Source: Streptococcus mitis (GTDB taxonomy: Bacteria > Bacillota > Bacilli > Lactobacillales > Streptococcaceae). Taken from it: a DNA stretch of 64,000 bases. The position numbers and the translations under genes were made by a program. The notes beneath the pieces were generated by a model, which worked only from the letters and a program-made list of their open reading frames with translations, did not search any database and was not told the origin of the DNA. The stretch is from positions 1 to 64,000 of the forward strand of contig NZ_CAMHZD010000004.1 in assembly GCF_946190065.1 (NCBI RefSeq). The letters are read 5' to 3'. Below are positions 56,673 through 64,000 of the stretch, piece by piece; the first letter of the stretch is position 1, and each line of letters starts with the position of its first letter.

Positions 56673-56871
56673 TATACTCAATGAAAATCAAAGAGCAAAC
56701 TAGGAAGCTAGCTGTAGACAGCTCAAAGCACTGCTTTGAGGTTGTAGATAAGACTGACGAAGTCAGCTCAAAACACTGTTTTGAAGTTGTGGATAGAACT
56801 GACGAAGTCAGTACCCATACCTACGGTAAAGCGAAGCTAACGTGGTTTGAAGAGATTTTAGAAGTGTATTA
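56673..56871 (+). repeat. BOX element (boxA, two boxB-like units, boxC)
   Basis: It begins TATACTCAATGAAAATCAAA (boxA). Two related units each carry an inverted repeat of the CAAAGCACTGCTTTG or CAAAACACTGTTTTG type and GACTGACGAAGTCAG. The boxC end is CTACGGTAAAGCGAAGCTAA through GTGGTTTGAAGAGATTTTAG. Its last three bases coincide with the trxB stop codon. BOX elements are typical of pneumococcus and relatives. Confidence 0.9.
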
Positions 56872-57780
56872 ACTATGTTCTGTGATAAATTTATAAGCTT
56901 CTTGACCAGCGATAGCTCCATCTCCAACTGCTGTTGTCACTTGACGAAGGTCTTTCTGGCGAACATCTCCAACTGCAAAGATACCGTCAACTGCAGTTTT
57001 CATGTGGTTATCTGTCACAATCCAACCTGCCTGATCTTGGATATTCAATTCTTTAACAAAATCGCTAAGAGGATCCAATCCAACATAGATAAAGACACCA
57101 CCGAAGGCTTGTTCTGTCACTTGACCTGTTTTCACATTTTCAAAAACGACAGATTCTACTCTGTTTTCACCCTTGATTTCCTTCACTACAGAATCCCAGA
57201 TAAAGCTGATTTTCTCATTCGCAAAGGCGCGGTCTTGTAAAACCTTTTGGGCACGAAGTTGGTCACGACGGTGAACAATGGTAACAGTCTTAGCAAAACG
57301 AGTCAAGAAGAGGGCTTCTTCGACAGCTGAATCTCCGCCACCAACTACCAACAAATCTTGGTCACGGAAGAAAGCACCATCACACACGGCACAGTAAGAA
57401 ACACCACGACTGTTCAGTTCTTCTTCTCCAGGTACTCCCAAAGGACGGTGTTTAGAGCCAGTCGCTACGATAACGGTACGAGTTTCATATGTTTGGTCAT
57501 CAGTCATCACTTTCTTAAAATCACCATGGTCTTCGACATTTTCAACATAACCATAAATGTGCTCAACACCAAGATTTTCAAGCGGTTCAAACATCTTTTC
57601 TGCCAATTCTGGCCCACTAATATTAGCGTATCCAGGGTAATTTTCAATATCAGATGTATTATTCATCTGACCACCTGGCAGACCACCTTCAATCAAGGCT
57701 ACTTTCAGATTGCTTCGAGCAGCATACAAGGCTGCAGTCATACCTGCAGGTCCAGCACCGATAATAATAGTATCGTACAT
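56869..57780 (-). CDS. trxB: Thioredoxin-disulfide reductase
   Basis: This 303-residue flavoenzyme passes electrons from NADPH to thioredoxin. The FAD site is IIGAGPAGMTAALYAARS, the redox-active disulfide is CAVC in YCAVCDGAFF (about 135-138), and the NADPH site is VVGGGDSAVEEALFL. The C-terminal FAD motif is GIFAVGDVRQKDLRQV. It lies 65 bp after the DUF4059 gene. Its stop codon lies at the edge of the BOX element. Confidence 0.97.
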   Translation of the reverse strand: MYDTIIIGAGPAGMTAALYAARSNLKVALIEGGLPGGQMNNTSDIENYPGYANISGPELAEKMFEPLENLGVEHIYGYVENVEDHGDFKKVMTDDQTYETRTVIVATGSKHRPLGVPGEEELNSRGVSYCAVCDGAFFRDQDLLVVGGGDSAVEEALFLTRFAKTVTIVHRRDQLRAQKVLQDRAFANEKISFIWDSVVKEIKGENRVESVVFENVKTGQVTEQAFGGVFIYVGLDPLSDFVKELNIQDQAGWIVTDNHMKTAVDGIFAVGDVRQKDLRQVTTAVGDGAIAGQEAYKFITEHS

Positions 57781-57845
57781 ATAGTTTCCTTCTTTCTTGT
57801 TGTAACTATCTTTATTCTAACTCTTTCTTGTCAATCACGCAAGGA

Positions 57846-58070
57846 TTATGCCTTGAAAACAAGAATTAAACTCATAACCGCAAAGGATAATACTGGAACA
57901 ACCAAAACACCAATCATAATCATATCATAGAGATGGGCTTGGCGAGCCTTGGCTGTCTTATCAACTCCCGACATGGCTCTCAGTCCAATCCAAATCCCTA
58001 AAAAAATCAGGACGAGGATGGTGGTCAAGATCAAACTCTCGAAATATAAAGAAAATAGTTGCAGTAGCAT
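57846..58070 (-). CDS. DUF4059 family membrane protein
   Basis: This is a 74-residue protein with two transmembrane helices (about 8-30, LYFESLILTTILVLIFLGIW, and 52-74, MIMIGVLVVPVLSFAVMS) joined by a polar loop (GVDKTAKARQAHLYD). The family is restricted to streptococci and their relatives and has no known function. ATG at 58070 lies seven bases after GAGAG; ATG at 58082 is possible but has no SD. The conserved place between an amino-acid ABC transporter and trxB suggests a redox or sulfur amino-acid link, which is inference. Confidence 0.82.
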   Translation of the reverse strand: MLLQLFSLYFESLILTTILVLIFLGIWIGLRAMSGVDKTAKARQAHLYDMIMIGVLVVPVLSFAVMSLILVFKA

Positions 58071-58098
58071 GATTTCTCTCATTTCTATCTTTTTTAAA

Positions 58099-58137
58099 GA
58101 GTAAACTCAGCTAGTCCAGCTAACTGAGTTTTTCTTT
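58099..58137. terminator. Hairpin between the ABC transporter and the DUF4059 gene
   Basis: AAACTCAG and CTGAGTTT with inner TAGC/GCTA form an interrupted stem. The T-run is clear only on the plus strand, so on the minus strand it may attenuate rather than stop transcription. Confidence 0.45.
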
Positions 58138-58147
58138 ATCTATTATA

Positions 58148-58891
58148 TCAAATATAAGTCCGTTTGTAACTAGCGAAGAATTCTTTTGTTCGCTCTTCTT
58201 TAGGATGGTGGATAATCTCATCCGGTGTTCCAGACTCAATGATTTTCCCCTTATCTAAGAAGAGAATCTTATCCGCAACTTGAGCTACAAAGGACATGTC
58301 ATGACTAACCAAAATCATGGTCTGACCTGACTTAGCAGCATCTGCGATAGATTTTTCTACTTCTCCGACCAATTCTGGGTCAAGGGCTGAAGTTGGTTCG
58401 TCTAACAGCAATACATCTGGTTTCATGGCAAGGGCACGCGCTAAGGCAACCCGTTGCTTTTGTCCACCTGATAAATGTCGAGGGTAATGGTTTTCACGGT
58501 CAGAAAGCCCAACCTTAGCCAACTCTTCCTTGGCAATCTTAGTCGCTTCTTGATCAGATAATTTCTTGACAACAACTAAGCCTTCTTTCACATTATCAAG
58601 TGCTGTACGTCGTTCAAACAAATTAAACTGTTGGAAAACCATGGACAGCTTGCGGCGTAGGGCCAGGATTTCTTCCTGAGTGATTTTAGAAAAATCAACT
58701 GAGAAATCATCAATCTGAATTGATCCACTGTCAGGTGTTTCAAGATAATTGAGACTACGAAGGAAGGTTGATTTTCCAGCTCCTGAAGAACCAATCAAGG
58801 CTACTACTTCCCCTTTTTGAATATCCAAGTTCAGATGATCCAAGACAGTCTGTCCTGAAAAGGATTTGCTTAAATTCGAAATCTTAATCAT
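58148..58891 (-). CDS. Amino-acid ABC transporter, ATP-binding protein
   Basis: This is the 247-residue ATPase of a polar amino-acid importer. Walker A is IGSSGAGKST, the Q-loop is MVFQQFNLFERR, the signature is LSGGQKQR, Walker B is VLLLDEPTSALDPE and the switch His is in LVSHDM. It overlaps the permease stop by one base (TAATG). Unlike the transporter at 15.5-17.6 kb it has no binding-protein gene beside it. Confidence 0.95.
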   Translation of the reverse strand: MIKISNLSKSFSGQTVLDHLNLDIQKGEVVALIGSSGAGKSTFLRSLNYLETPDSGSIQIDDFSVDFSKITQEEILALRRKLSMVFQQFNLFERRTALDNVKEGLVVVKKLSDQEATKIAKEELAKVGLSDRENHYPRHLSGGQKQRVALARALAMKPDVLLLDEPTSALDPELVGEVEKSIADAAKSGQTMILVSHDMSFVAQVADKILFLDKGKIIESGTPDEIIHHPKEERTKEFFASYKRTYI

Positions 58892-59691
58892 TAACGAAGG
58901 TCTCCTTTCACATCTGTTTGCACTGTATCGGGTGCAGAAATAGCCATTTTTCTCTCGATGAAACGACCGAGGCTTTCAATTCCGATATTGACTACCCAAT
59001 AAACAAGGGCAACGGAAATAAAGCGTTCAAAATAGCGGTAATCAGCTCCGCCTAGAATCTGAGCTTGGGCAAAGACTTCCACAACACCCGCACTGAAGGC
59101 TAGAGAAGTCCCTTTGGTCAAGCCGATTAGGGAATTGATTAAAGTTGGAGTCGCCACAACGGCTGCATTTGGAATAATCACGCGACGATAAACTTGTGCT
59201 CGGGTCATCCCCAGACTGCGTGCCGCCTCAATCTCACCAGGATTGACTGAGAGAATGGCTGCACGAATGGTTTCACTAGCATAAGCTGCTTCATTAAAGG
59301 CAAAGGCGACAATTGCAAAAGCAGCGGCTGGAATCGCATTGATATTGAAACCAGTTCCCCATTGCTGATTGAGAGCTTTCAAAGCCAAAGGAATTCCGTA
59401 GTAGGTCAACATGAGTTGCACCAAAATCGGTGTCCCTTTTAAGAAGCTAACAAAGAAGGCCTGCAAGGGGTATAAAATTTTGACACGATTGATCTTCACA
59501 ATGGCAAAAAGAAGCGCCAAAACCAAGCCAAAAAGAGCACCACCAATGGTCAACATAATCGTTATTGGAAGTTGTTGGACAATTCTCGGGATTCCATCAA
59601 AGACCGAACGCAAGCTAAAAAGCTTGCCATCCGGAATCAATTGCATCAAGTTTTGGTACCAATCTGATGCTAAAATCGTTGTAACATTCAT
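58891..59691 (-). CDS. Amino-acid ABC transporter, permease
   Basis: The 266-residue membrane permease of the HisM family has about five helices and the EAA loop PGEIEAARSLGMTRAQVYRRVI. FLKGTPILVQLMLTYYGIPL is the characteristic N-terminal stretch. No signal-peptide-bearing domain is fused, so a solute-binding protein must come from another locus. AGGAGAGG lies before the ATG. Confidence 0.94.
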   Translation of the reverse strand: MNVTTILASDWYQNLMQLIPDGKLFSLRSVFDGIPRIVQQLPITIMLTIGGALFGLVLALLFAIVKINRVKILYPLQAFFVSFLKGTPILVQLMLTYYGIPLALKALNQQWGTGFNINAIPAAAFAIVAFAFNEAAYASETIRAAILSVNPGEIEAARSLGMTRAQVYRRVIIPNAAVVATPTLINSLIGLTKGTSLAFSAGVVEVFAQAQILGGADYRYFERFISVALVYWVVNIGIESLGRFIERKMAISAPDTVQTDVKGDLR

Positions 59692-59820
59692 AAAAACATC
59701 CTCTCCTGATAATGATTCATTCTACCATACTTCTGCCGTCAATGAAATTATTTGCTACGGTCAGATACAGACTTTGTCTACCTACTAGTTTATCATACTT
59801 TGAAACAGGGAGGTTATATA

Positions 59821-59847
59821 TTTTATCTATCAAAGAGATAGATAAAA
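59821..59847 (-). terminator. Weak hairpin after the ArsC/Spx-like gene
   Basis: TTTTATCTATC and GATAGATAAAA form an inverted repeat. The tail is AT-rich rather than a T-run. Confidence 0.4.
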
Positions 59848-59848
59848 A

Positions 59849-60205
59849 CTATTTCAATCCCAATTCTTCATAAGGTTTTCGATAACCGATTTGCTTAACA
59901 GTTCCATTTTCTACTAAAATGGGCCGTTTTAACAACATACCGTCGCTTGCTAGCAACTCAGCTGCTTCTTGGTTTGACAGACTTCCTACCTTATCTTTCA
60001 GTCCTAATTCACGGTATTTGATTCCACTGGTGTTGAAAAATTGCTTCAACTCGAAACCTGAGGTCTCTAGCCAGTTTAAAATGACTTCTTGACCAGGTGT
60101 TTCTTCCACGATGTGAACAGCTTTATAGTCTACACCGAGTTGGTTTAATTCTTGTTTTGCTTTTTTACAAGTTGAACATTTTGGGTATTCGATAAATTCT
60201 AACAT
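59849..60205 (-). CDS. ArsC/Spx-family protein
   Basis: The 118-residue thioredoxin-fold protein has the N-terminal CxxC motif in YPKCSTCKKAKQELNQ and the family stretch FFNTSGIKYRELGLKD with RPILV. It belongs to the arsenate reductase-like group (YffB/YusI-like). True arsenate reductase or Spx activity cannot be told from sequence; the absence of ars genes argues against arsenic. ATG at 60205 is chosen over an in-frame GTG at 60214. It overlaps nothing with the ogt stop region except that upstream GTG; the three genes GNAT-ogt-arsC form an operon. Confidence 0.9.
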   Translation of the reverse strand: MLEFIEYPKCSTCKKAKQELNQLGVDYKAVHIVEETPGQEVILNWLETSGFELKQFFNTSGIKYRELGLKDKVGSLSNQEAAELLASDGMLLKRPILVENGTVKQIGYRKPYEELGLK

Positions 60206-60210
60206 GTGTT

Positions 60211-60729
60211 TCACTTTCTATTGTTTATATCTTTAAAATCTGCGTCTTCATGCTCCAAGAGCCAAGCTTTCTTTTCCACTCCTGCAGCATAACCTGTCAG
60301 ACGCTTGCATGCTCCCAGCACACGATGACAAGGTACTAGGATAGACCAAGGATTGCGTCCTACCGCTCCGCCAATTGCTTGAGCAGAAGCCACTTGCAGA
60401 TCTTGGGCTATTTGTCCATAGGTCACTGTCTGACCATAAGGAATTCTCTGTAAATAGGACCAAACTCGCTTTTCAAAATCCGTTCCGATTGGAGCCAAGG
60501 GCAAGTTGGATAAATCCTGAGACTTACCTTTAAAGTAAGCATCTAAGCAAGTAATAACTGGGTCTAAAATGGGATGACTAACAACTGCTTCTATCGTCTC
60601 ATCTCCTAGTCCCCTCTCAAAATGCTTCTGCTCCTGCACCCAAATGCCATACAGATATTGCTCGTCAGCAACCAAAGACAAGGTTCCTATTGGCGAAAAG
60701 TAGAGCATTTTTACGTACTTCTTTTGCAT
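60211..60729 (-). CDS. ogt: Methylated-DNA-protein-cysteine methyltransferase
   Basis: The 172-residue suicide repair protein removes methyl groups from O6-methylguanine. The acceptor Cys is in ILVPCHRVLGA, and the DNA-binding helix region has QAIGGAVGRNPWS with the arginine finger. The N-terminal ribonuclease H-like part starts MLYFSPIGTLSLVADE. ATG at 60729 overlaps the GNAT stop by one base (TAATG). Streptococcal members are annotated as Ogt or Ada-like; the choice of symbol is tentative. Confidence 0.93.
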   Translation of the reverse strand: MQKKYVKMLYFSPIGTLSLVADEQYLYGIWVQEQKHFERGLGDETIEAVVSHPILDPVITCLDAYFKGKSQDLSNLPLAPIGTDFEKRVWSYLQRIPYGQTVTYGQIAQDLQVASAQAIGGAVGRNPWSILVPCHRVLGACKRLTGYAAGVEKKAWLLEHEDADFKDINNRK

Positions 60730-61223
60730 TATTTCTTCAATTTTTGATAGGCCAAGCGTTCGCCATCAACAGGCACTTTACCAACCTGTTTAAAACCAAG
60801 TTTTTCAAAAATATGCTGCATGACCTTGTTTGCAACATGCGTATCTGAGCGAAAATCTAGGTAATCAAATCCTTCAATCAAGCCTTCTAGGAAAGTCTGA
60901 GCAACGCCCTGTCCCTGCACATCTGCTGCCACAGCAATACGGTGAAAGACTAGGTACTCTGACTCTCCAGATTGCCATTTTCCTTCATAAATGGCTTCAT
61001 AGGTTGCCTCTGGACTCTTGGTCACGGCTGCATAAGCTAGTAATTCTCCCTCTTCCAAGGCTACGTAGGCTTGACCTGAGATAATATCCTCAGTAATAAT
61101 ATCAGCATTTGGATAACCATTTTGCCACTGGTCACTACCAACATCTGCTAAACATTTTTTAGCATCTTCCATCACCTGCATGATGGCATCTACTTCATTT
61201 GGAAAAGCTAAACGAATCTCCAT
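60729..61223 (-). CDS. GNAT family N-acetyltransferase
   Basis: The 164-residue protein has the GNAT fold, with acetyl-CoA pyrophosphate loop VAADVQGQGVAQTFLEGL (about 96-113) and the C-terminal HIFEKLGFKQVGKVPVDGER typical of the family. The acceptor substrate is unknown. It is the first gene of the GNAT-ogt-arsC-like operon, with AGGAGAAAAG before the ATG. Confidence 0.92.
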   Translation of the reverse strand: MEIRLAFPNEVDAIMQVMEDAKKCLADVGSDQWQNGYPNADIITEDIISGQAYVALEEGELLAYAAVTKSPEATYEAIYEGKWQSGESEYLVFHRIAVAADVQGQGVAQTFLEGLIEGFDYLDFRSDTHVANKVMQHIFEKLGFKQVGKVPVDGERLAYQKLKK

Positions 61224-61357
61224 CTTTTCTCCTCATTTCTGACTAGTTTCTCCCATCATAGCATAATTTAAGTCTTTCTACAAGCAGTTAAAACTTGACT
61301 TTCTATTTCTATTATTTTATAATCTAGTTATTAAAACTAGATAAAAAGGAGTTGAAA

Positions 61358-61804
61358 ATGAAAACTACCTTTTCCTACCCAAAATGGGCAGAAATCCCAA
61401 ATATTGACCTCTATCTGGACCAGGTTTTGCTCTATGTCAATCAGGTCTGCTCCCCTATCTCTCCTGATAAAGACAAGGGCCTGACAGCATCCATGGTCAA
61501 TAATTATGTGAAACATGGTTACCTGACAAAACCTGATAAGAAAAAATACCAACGCCAACAGATTGCCCGTTTGATTGCTATCACAACCCTCAAGTCTGTC
61601 TTTTCTATTCAAGAAATAGCTCAGACACTTAATACTCTACAAAGTCAAGCAAGTTCAGACCAACTCTACGATGCTTTTGTGGACTACATGAACCAAGGAA
61701 TTGACCCAGCTAACCCCATTATCCAAAGTAGCTGCCAAACCGTTAAACTCTATCATCAAACCCTAGCCTTAATCCATCATACTCAAGAGGAGGTAATCCA
61801 ATGA
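61358..61804 (+). CDS. DUF1836 domain protein
   Basis: This 148-residue protein matches the DUF1836 pattern: TFSYPKWAEIPNIDLYLDQV, TASMVNNYVKHGYL and KKKYQRQQIARLIAITTLK, which together look like a MerR-like winged helix for DNA binding. A regulatory role is inferred. ATG at 61358 has AAGGAG seven bases upstream; an in-frame TTG at 61352 is too close. It overlaps the hemolysin III-like gene by four bases (ATGA), so the two are coupled. Confidence 0.88.
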   Translation: MKTTFSYPKWAEIPNIDLYLDQVLLYVNQVCSPISPDKDKGLTASMVNNYVKHGYLTKPDKKKYQRQQIARLIAITTLKSVFSIQEIAQTLNTLQSQASSDQLYDAFVDYMNQGIDPANPIIQSSCQTVKLYHQTLALIHHTQEEVIQ

Positions 61805-62448
61805 ACACTAGTCTTAAACTCAGCAAACAACTCAGTTTCGGAGAAGAGATTGCTAATAGTGTGACCCATGCCGTAGGTGCAGTCATCATGCTCATCTTAC
61901 TGCCTATTTCATCAACCTATAGTTATGAGACACACGGATTTTTATCCTCTATCGGCGTTTCCATTTTCGTTATTAGTCTCTTTCTCATGTTCCTATCATC
62001 CACCATTTATCACTCTATGGCCTATGGTTCGACCCACAAATATGTCTTGCGAATCATTGACCATTCTATGATTTATGTTGCTATTGCTGGCTCTTATACA
62101 CCTGTCGTACTGACTTTGATGAATAACTGGTTTGGCTATCTGATTATTGCTATCCAGTGGGGAACGACCATCTTTGGTATTCTCTATAAAATCTTTGCTA
62201 AAAAAGTCAATGAGAAATTTAGCCTTGCTCTTTACCTGATTATGGGCTGGTTGGTTCTGGCTATCATTCCTGCCATTATCAGTCAAACAACGCCAATTTT
62301 CTGGAGTCTCATGGTAACTGGCGGACTCTGTTATACAGTTGGAGCTGGATTTTACGCCAAGAAAAAACCTTATTTCCACATGATTTGGCATCTCTTTATC
62401 CTAGCAGCATCTGCCCTCCAATACATTGCCATTGTTTATTATATGTAA
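61801..62448 (+). CDS. trhA: Hemolysin III family (PAQR-like, TrhA) membrane protein
   Basis: The 215-residue protein has seven transmembrane helices. The conserved metal-site elements are GEEIANSVTHAVGAV near the N-terminus, STIYHSMAYGS and FHMIWHLFILAASALQY at the end, containing the Ser, Asp/His ligands of the PAQR superfamily. Relatives control membrane energetics and fluidity; the haemolysin name is historical. SD GAGGAGG precedes the ATG. It is co-transcribed with the DUF1836 gene. Confidence 0.92.
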   Translation: MNTSLKLSKQLSFGEEIANSVTHAVGAVIMLILLPISSTYSYETHGFLSSIGVSIFVISLFLMFLSSTIYHSMAYGSTHKYVLRIIDHSMIYVAIAGSYTPVVLTLMNNWFGYLIIAIQWGTTIFGILYKIFAKKVNEKFSLALYLIMGWLVLAIIPAIISQTTPIFWSLMVTGGLCYTVGAGFYAKKKPYFHMIWHLFILAASALQYIAIVYYM

Positions 62449-62478
62449 AAAAGTTGAGAATTTTTTCTCAACTTTTTT
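62447..62478. terminator. Bidirectional terminator between trhA and pdxT
   Basis: AAAAAAGTTGAGAA and TTCTCAACTTTTTT form a perfect stem with a T4 loop; T-runs occur on both strands. Confidence 0.92.
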
Positions 62479-63049
62479 CTTTACACATATTGATAAAGTA
62501 CTGGTGCAAGCTTACATCATCAGTCAATTCTGGATGAAAGGAAGTTACCAGCATATTTTTTTCTTGGGCTGCAACGATTTGATTGTCAACTGTTGCTAGA
62601 ATTTCTACATCTTCTCCAACACTACTGATAATCGGCCCGCGAATAAAGGTCATCGGAATCTTGCCAACTCCCTTACATTCTGCTTCCGTATAGAAACTTC
62701 CTAGTTGGCGCCCATAGGCATTGCGCTCGACTACCATATCCATAGTTCCTAGATGACTCTCTTCCTGAGAAGTAATTTCCTTAGCCAGCAAAATTAAACC
62801 TGCACAGGTCCCAAACACTGGTAAGCCAGATAGAATGGCTTCTCGAATGGGAATCAGCATGTCCTGCTCACGTAAGAGCTTGCCCATGGTTGTAGATTCT
62901 CCACCAGGTAATATCAATCCCGACAAATCACTCTGATGTTTCTGAAAATCATCTAGATTTCTGATTTCAACACTCTCGACACCTAATTGATCTAGCACTT
63001 TTGCATGTTCTGCAAAGGCACCTTGCAAGGCCAATATTCCAATTTTCAT
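62468..63049 (-). CDS. pdxT: Pyridoxal 5'-phosphate synthase glutaminase subunit
   Basis: This 193-residue class I glutaminase supplies ammonia to PdxS. The nucleophile is in [12 protein letters not shown] (Cys78), the catalytic His and Glu are in [10 protein letters not shown], and GGESTT is the oxyanion loop. The ATG follows the pdxS stop directly, with GAGGG upstream inside the pdxS end. Confidence 0.97.
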   Translation of the reverse strand: MKIGILALQGAFAEHAKVLDQLGVESVEIRNLDDFQKHQSDLSGLILPGGESTTMGKLLREQDMLIPIREAILSGLPVFGTCAGLILLAKEITSQEESHLGTMDMVVERNAYGRQLGSFYTEAECKGVGKIPMTFIRGPIISSVGEDVEILATVDNQIVAAQEKNMLVTSFHPELTDDVSLHQYFINMCKEKS

Positions 63050-63925
63050 CTATTTCCCTCGCTCAGCCATGAGAATTTGGATTTCATTTTCATTAATACC
63101 CACCATGGCTTCTCCTAGATCTTCAGAGATTTGAGCTAGGATCTGAGGATTTCGGAAATTGGTTACCGCTTTGACAATGGCACTCGCTCGTTTAACAGGA
63201 TCTCCTGACTTGAAAATACCTGAACCGACAAATACACCTTCTGCCCCTAATTGCATCATCAGCGCGGCATCTGCTGGTGTTGCAACACCTCCAGCAGCAA
63301 AGTTTACAACTGGCAATTTTCCATGCTCATGGACGTATTGAACCAATTCTACAGGGACTTGTAAGTCCTTAGCAGCAACATAAAGTTCGTCCTCACGTAG
63401 GTTTTGAATACGGCGAATTTCCTGATTCATCATACGCATATGACGAACAGCTTGGACGATATCCCCCGTACCCGGTTCTCCTTTGGTACGAATCATAGAA
63501 GCACCTTCAGCGATACGACGCAAGGCTTCGCCCAAATCCTTAGCTCCACAGACAAAAGGAACTTGGAATTCTTTCTTATCCACATGGAAACGGTCGTCAG
63601 CTGGAGATAAAACTTCACTCTCATCGATATAGTCAATTTCAATAGCCTCTAAAATCTGAGCTTCAACAAAGTGCCCGATTCTGACCTTGGCCATTACTGG
63701 AATGCTAACCGCTTCTTGGATTTCCTTAATCATCTTTGGATCACTCATACGGGAAACCCCACCAGCCGCACGGATATCAGCCGGAATTCGTTCCAAGGCC
63801 ATCACAGCTGCCGCACCAGCAGCCTCTGCAATACGGGCTTGTTCAGGGTTCTGAACGTCCATGATAACCCCACCCTTGAGCATCTGCGCCAAGTTTTTAT
63901 TTAGTTCATAACGATTTTCAGTCAT
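63050..63925 (-). CDS. pdxS: Pyridoxal 5'-phosphate synthase subunit PdxS
   Basis: The 291-residue TIM-barrel synthase makes PLP from ribose 5-phosphate, glyceraldehyde 3-phosphate and ammonia from PdxT; twelve subunits form the core. Active-site lysines are in [13 protein letters not shown] and [10 protein letters not shown]. The start is ATG 63925 with GAGG eight bases upstream; an in-frame start at 63961 would add 12 residues not usual for the family. The promoter is beyond the window edge or within the last 75 bases. Confidence 0.96.
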   Translation of the reverse strand: MTENRYELNKNLAQMLKGGVIMDVQNPEQARIAEAAGAAAVMALERIPADIRAAGGVSRMSDPKMIKEIQEAVSIPVMAKVRIGHFVEAQILEAIEIDYIDESEVLSPADDRFHVDKKEFQVPFVCGAKDLGEALRRIAEGASMIRTKGEPGTGDIVQAVRHMRMMNQEIRRIQNLREDELYVAAKDLQVPVELVQYVHEHGKLPVVNFAAGGVATPADAALMMQLGAEGVFVGSGIFKSGDPVKRASAIVKAVTNFRNPQILAQISEDLGEAMVGINENEIQILMAERGK

Positions 63926-64000
63926 TTCTTTATCCTCATCATTTGTATTGGTAGCTACCATTTCATTTTAAGTTAGATTAGAAGGAATCACAAGATAAAA

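Noticed and set aside
56681-56872. 63-codon plus-strand frame ending near the trxB stop
   Set aside because: It lies entirely within the BOX element, which is non-coding, and its internal repeat is the boxB duplication.
59849-60205. Arsenic resistance gene
   Set aside because: The protein has the ArsC/Spx fold, but no arsR, arsB or other ars gene is nearby and it sits in a GNAT-ogt operon.

Overview
The window is chromosomal DNA from a low-GC streptococcus of the mitis group, close to S. mitis, S. oralis or S. pneumoniae. The evidence is: two BOX-type intergenic repeats (31471-31585 and 56673-56871); an ssrA tmRNA whose tag ends KNNTSYALAA; an atp operon in the order c-a-b-delta-alpha-gamma-beta-epsilon; YSIRK/LPXTG surface proteins; and streptococcus-typical genes such as cppA, DUF4059, DUF6556 and an AliB-like lipoprotein. 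Most of the window is conserved core genome. No insertion sequence, prophage or CRISPR array was seen. The accessory-looking part is the first 15 kb.

Region 1 (1-15 kb): two tandem, same-strand giant cell-wall adhesins. The upstream one (15006-6652) is complete, with 2784 residues, a YSIRK signal, Rib-type repeats and an LPNTG sorting signal. The downstream one (start 5985) runs off the window edge. They share signal peptide, helical stalk, a junction motif near residue 200 and repeat arrays, but have different N-terminal putative binding regions. Their upstream regions carry the most unusual DNA in the window: an 11-G tract inside a terminator-like leader hairpin, and a perfect 50-bp palindrome containing (TA)11.

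Region 2 (15.4-23.4 kb): a polar amino-acid ABC transporter, a TPR protein, an AI-2E family membrane protein, an oligopeptide-binding lipoprotein and, on the plus strand, a beta-propeller lactonase. Region 3 (23.4-29.9 kb): the F1Fo ATP synthase operon, with a consensus promoter and a possible cre. Region 4 (30-37.8 kb): a U32 peptidase-type tRNA hydroxylation protein, guaA, a GntR regulator, a DMT transporter, a serine hydrolase, cppA and an aquaglyceroporin.

Region 5 (37.9-46.1 kb): a three-gene operon of two esterases and an ATP-grasp ligase, the thiI/cysteine desulfurase pair for 4-thiouridine in tRNA, a small membrane protein and the FtsK/SpoIIIE DNA translocase. Region 6 (46.1-52.3 kb): the fructose operon fruR-fruK-fruA with a perfect cre, tRNA-Ser(GGA), mntH behind a duplicated promoter-operator array, and tmRNA. 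Region 7 (52.3-64 kb): SGNH hydrolase, HAD phosphatase, CapA-like protein, def, rlmB, trxB, DUF4059, an amino-acid ABC transporter without its own binding protein, an ArsC/Spx-like protein, ogt-type methyltransferase, GNAT, DUF1836, hemolysin III family protein and pdxST (PLP synthase).

No single new multi-gene system is obvious. The strongest candidates for undescribed biology are the hypervariable-looking leaders of the adhesin pair, the tandem mntH operators, the esterase/ATP-grasp operon, and two promoters placed so that ftsK and rlmB should give leaderless mRNAs.
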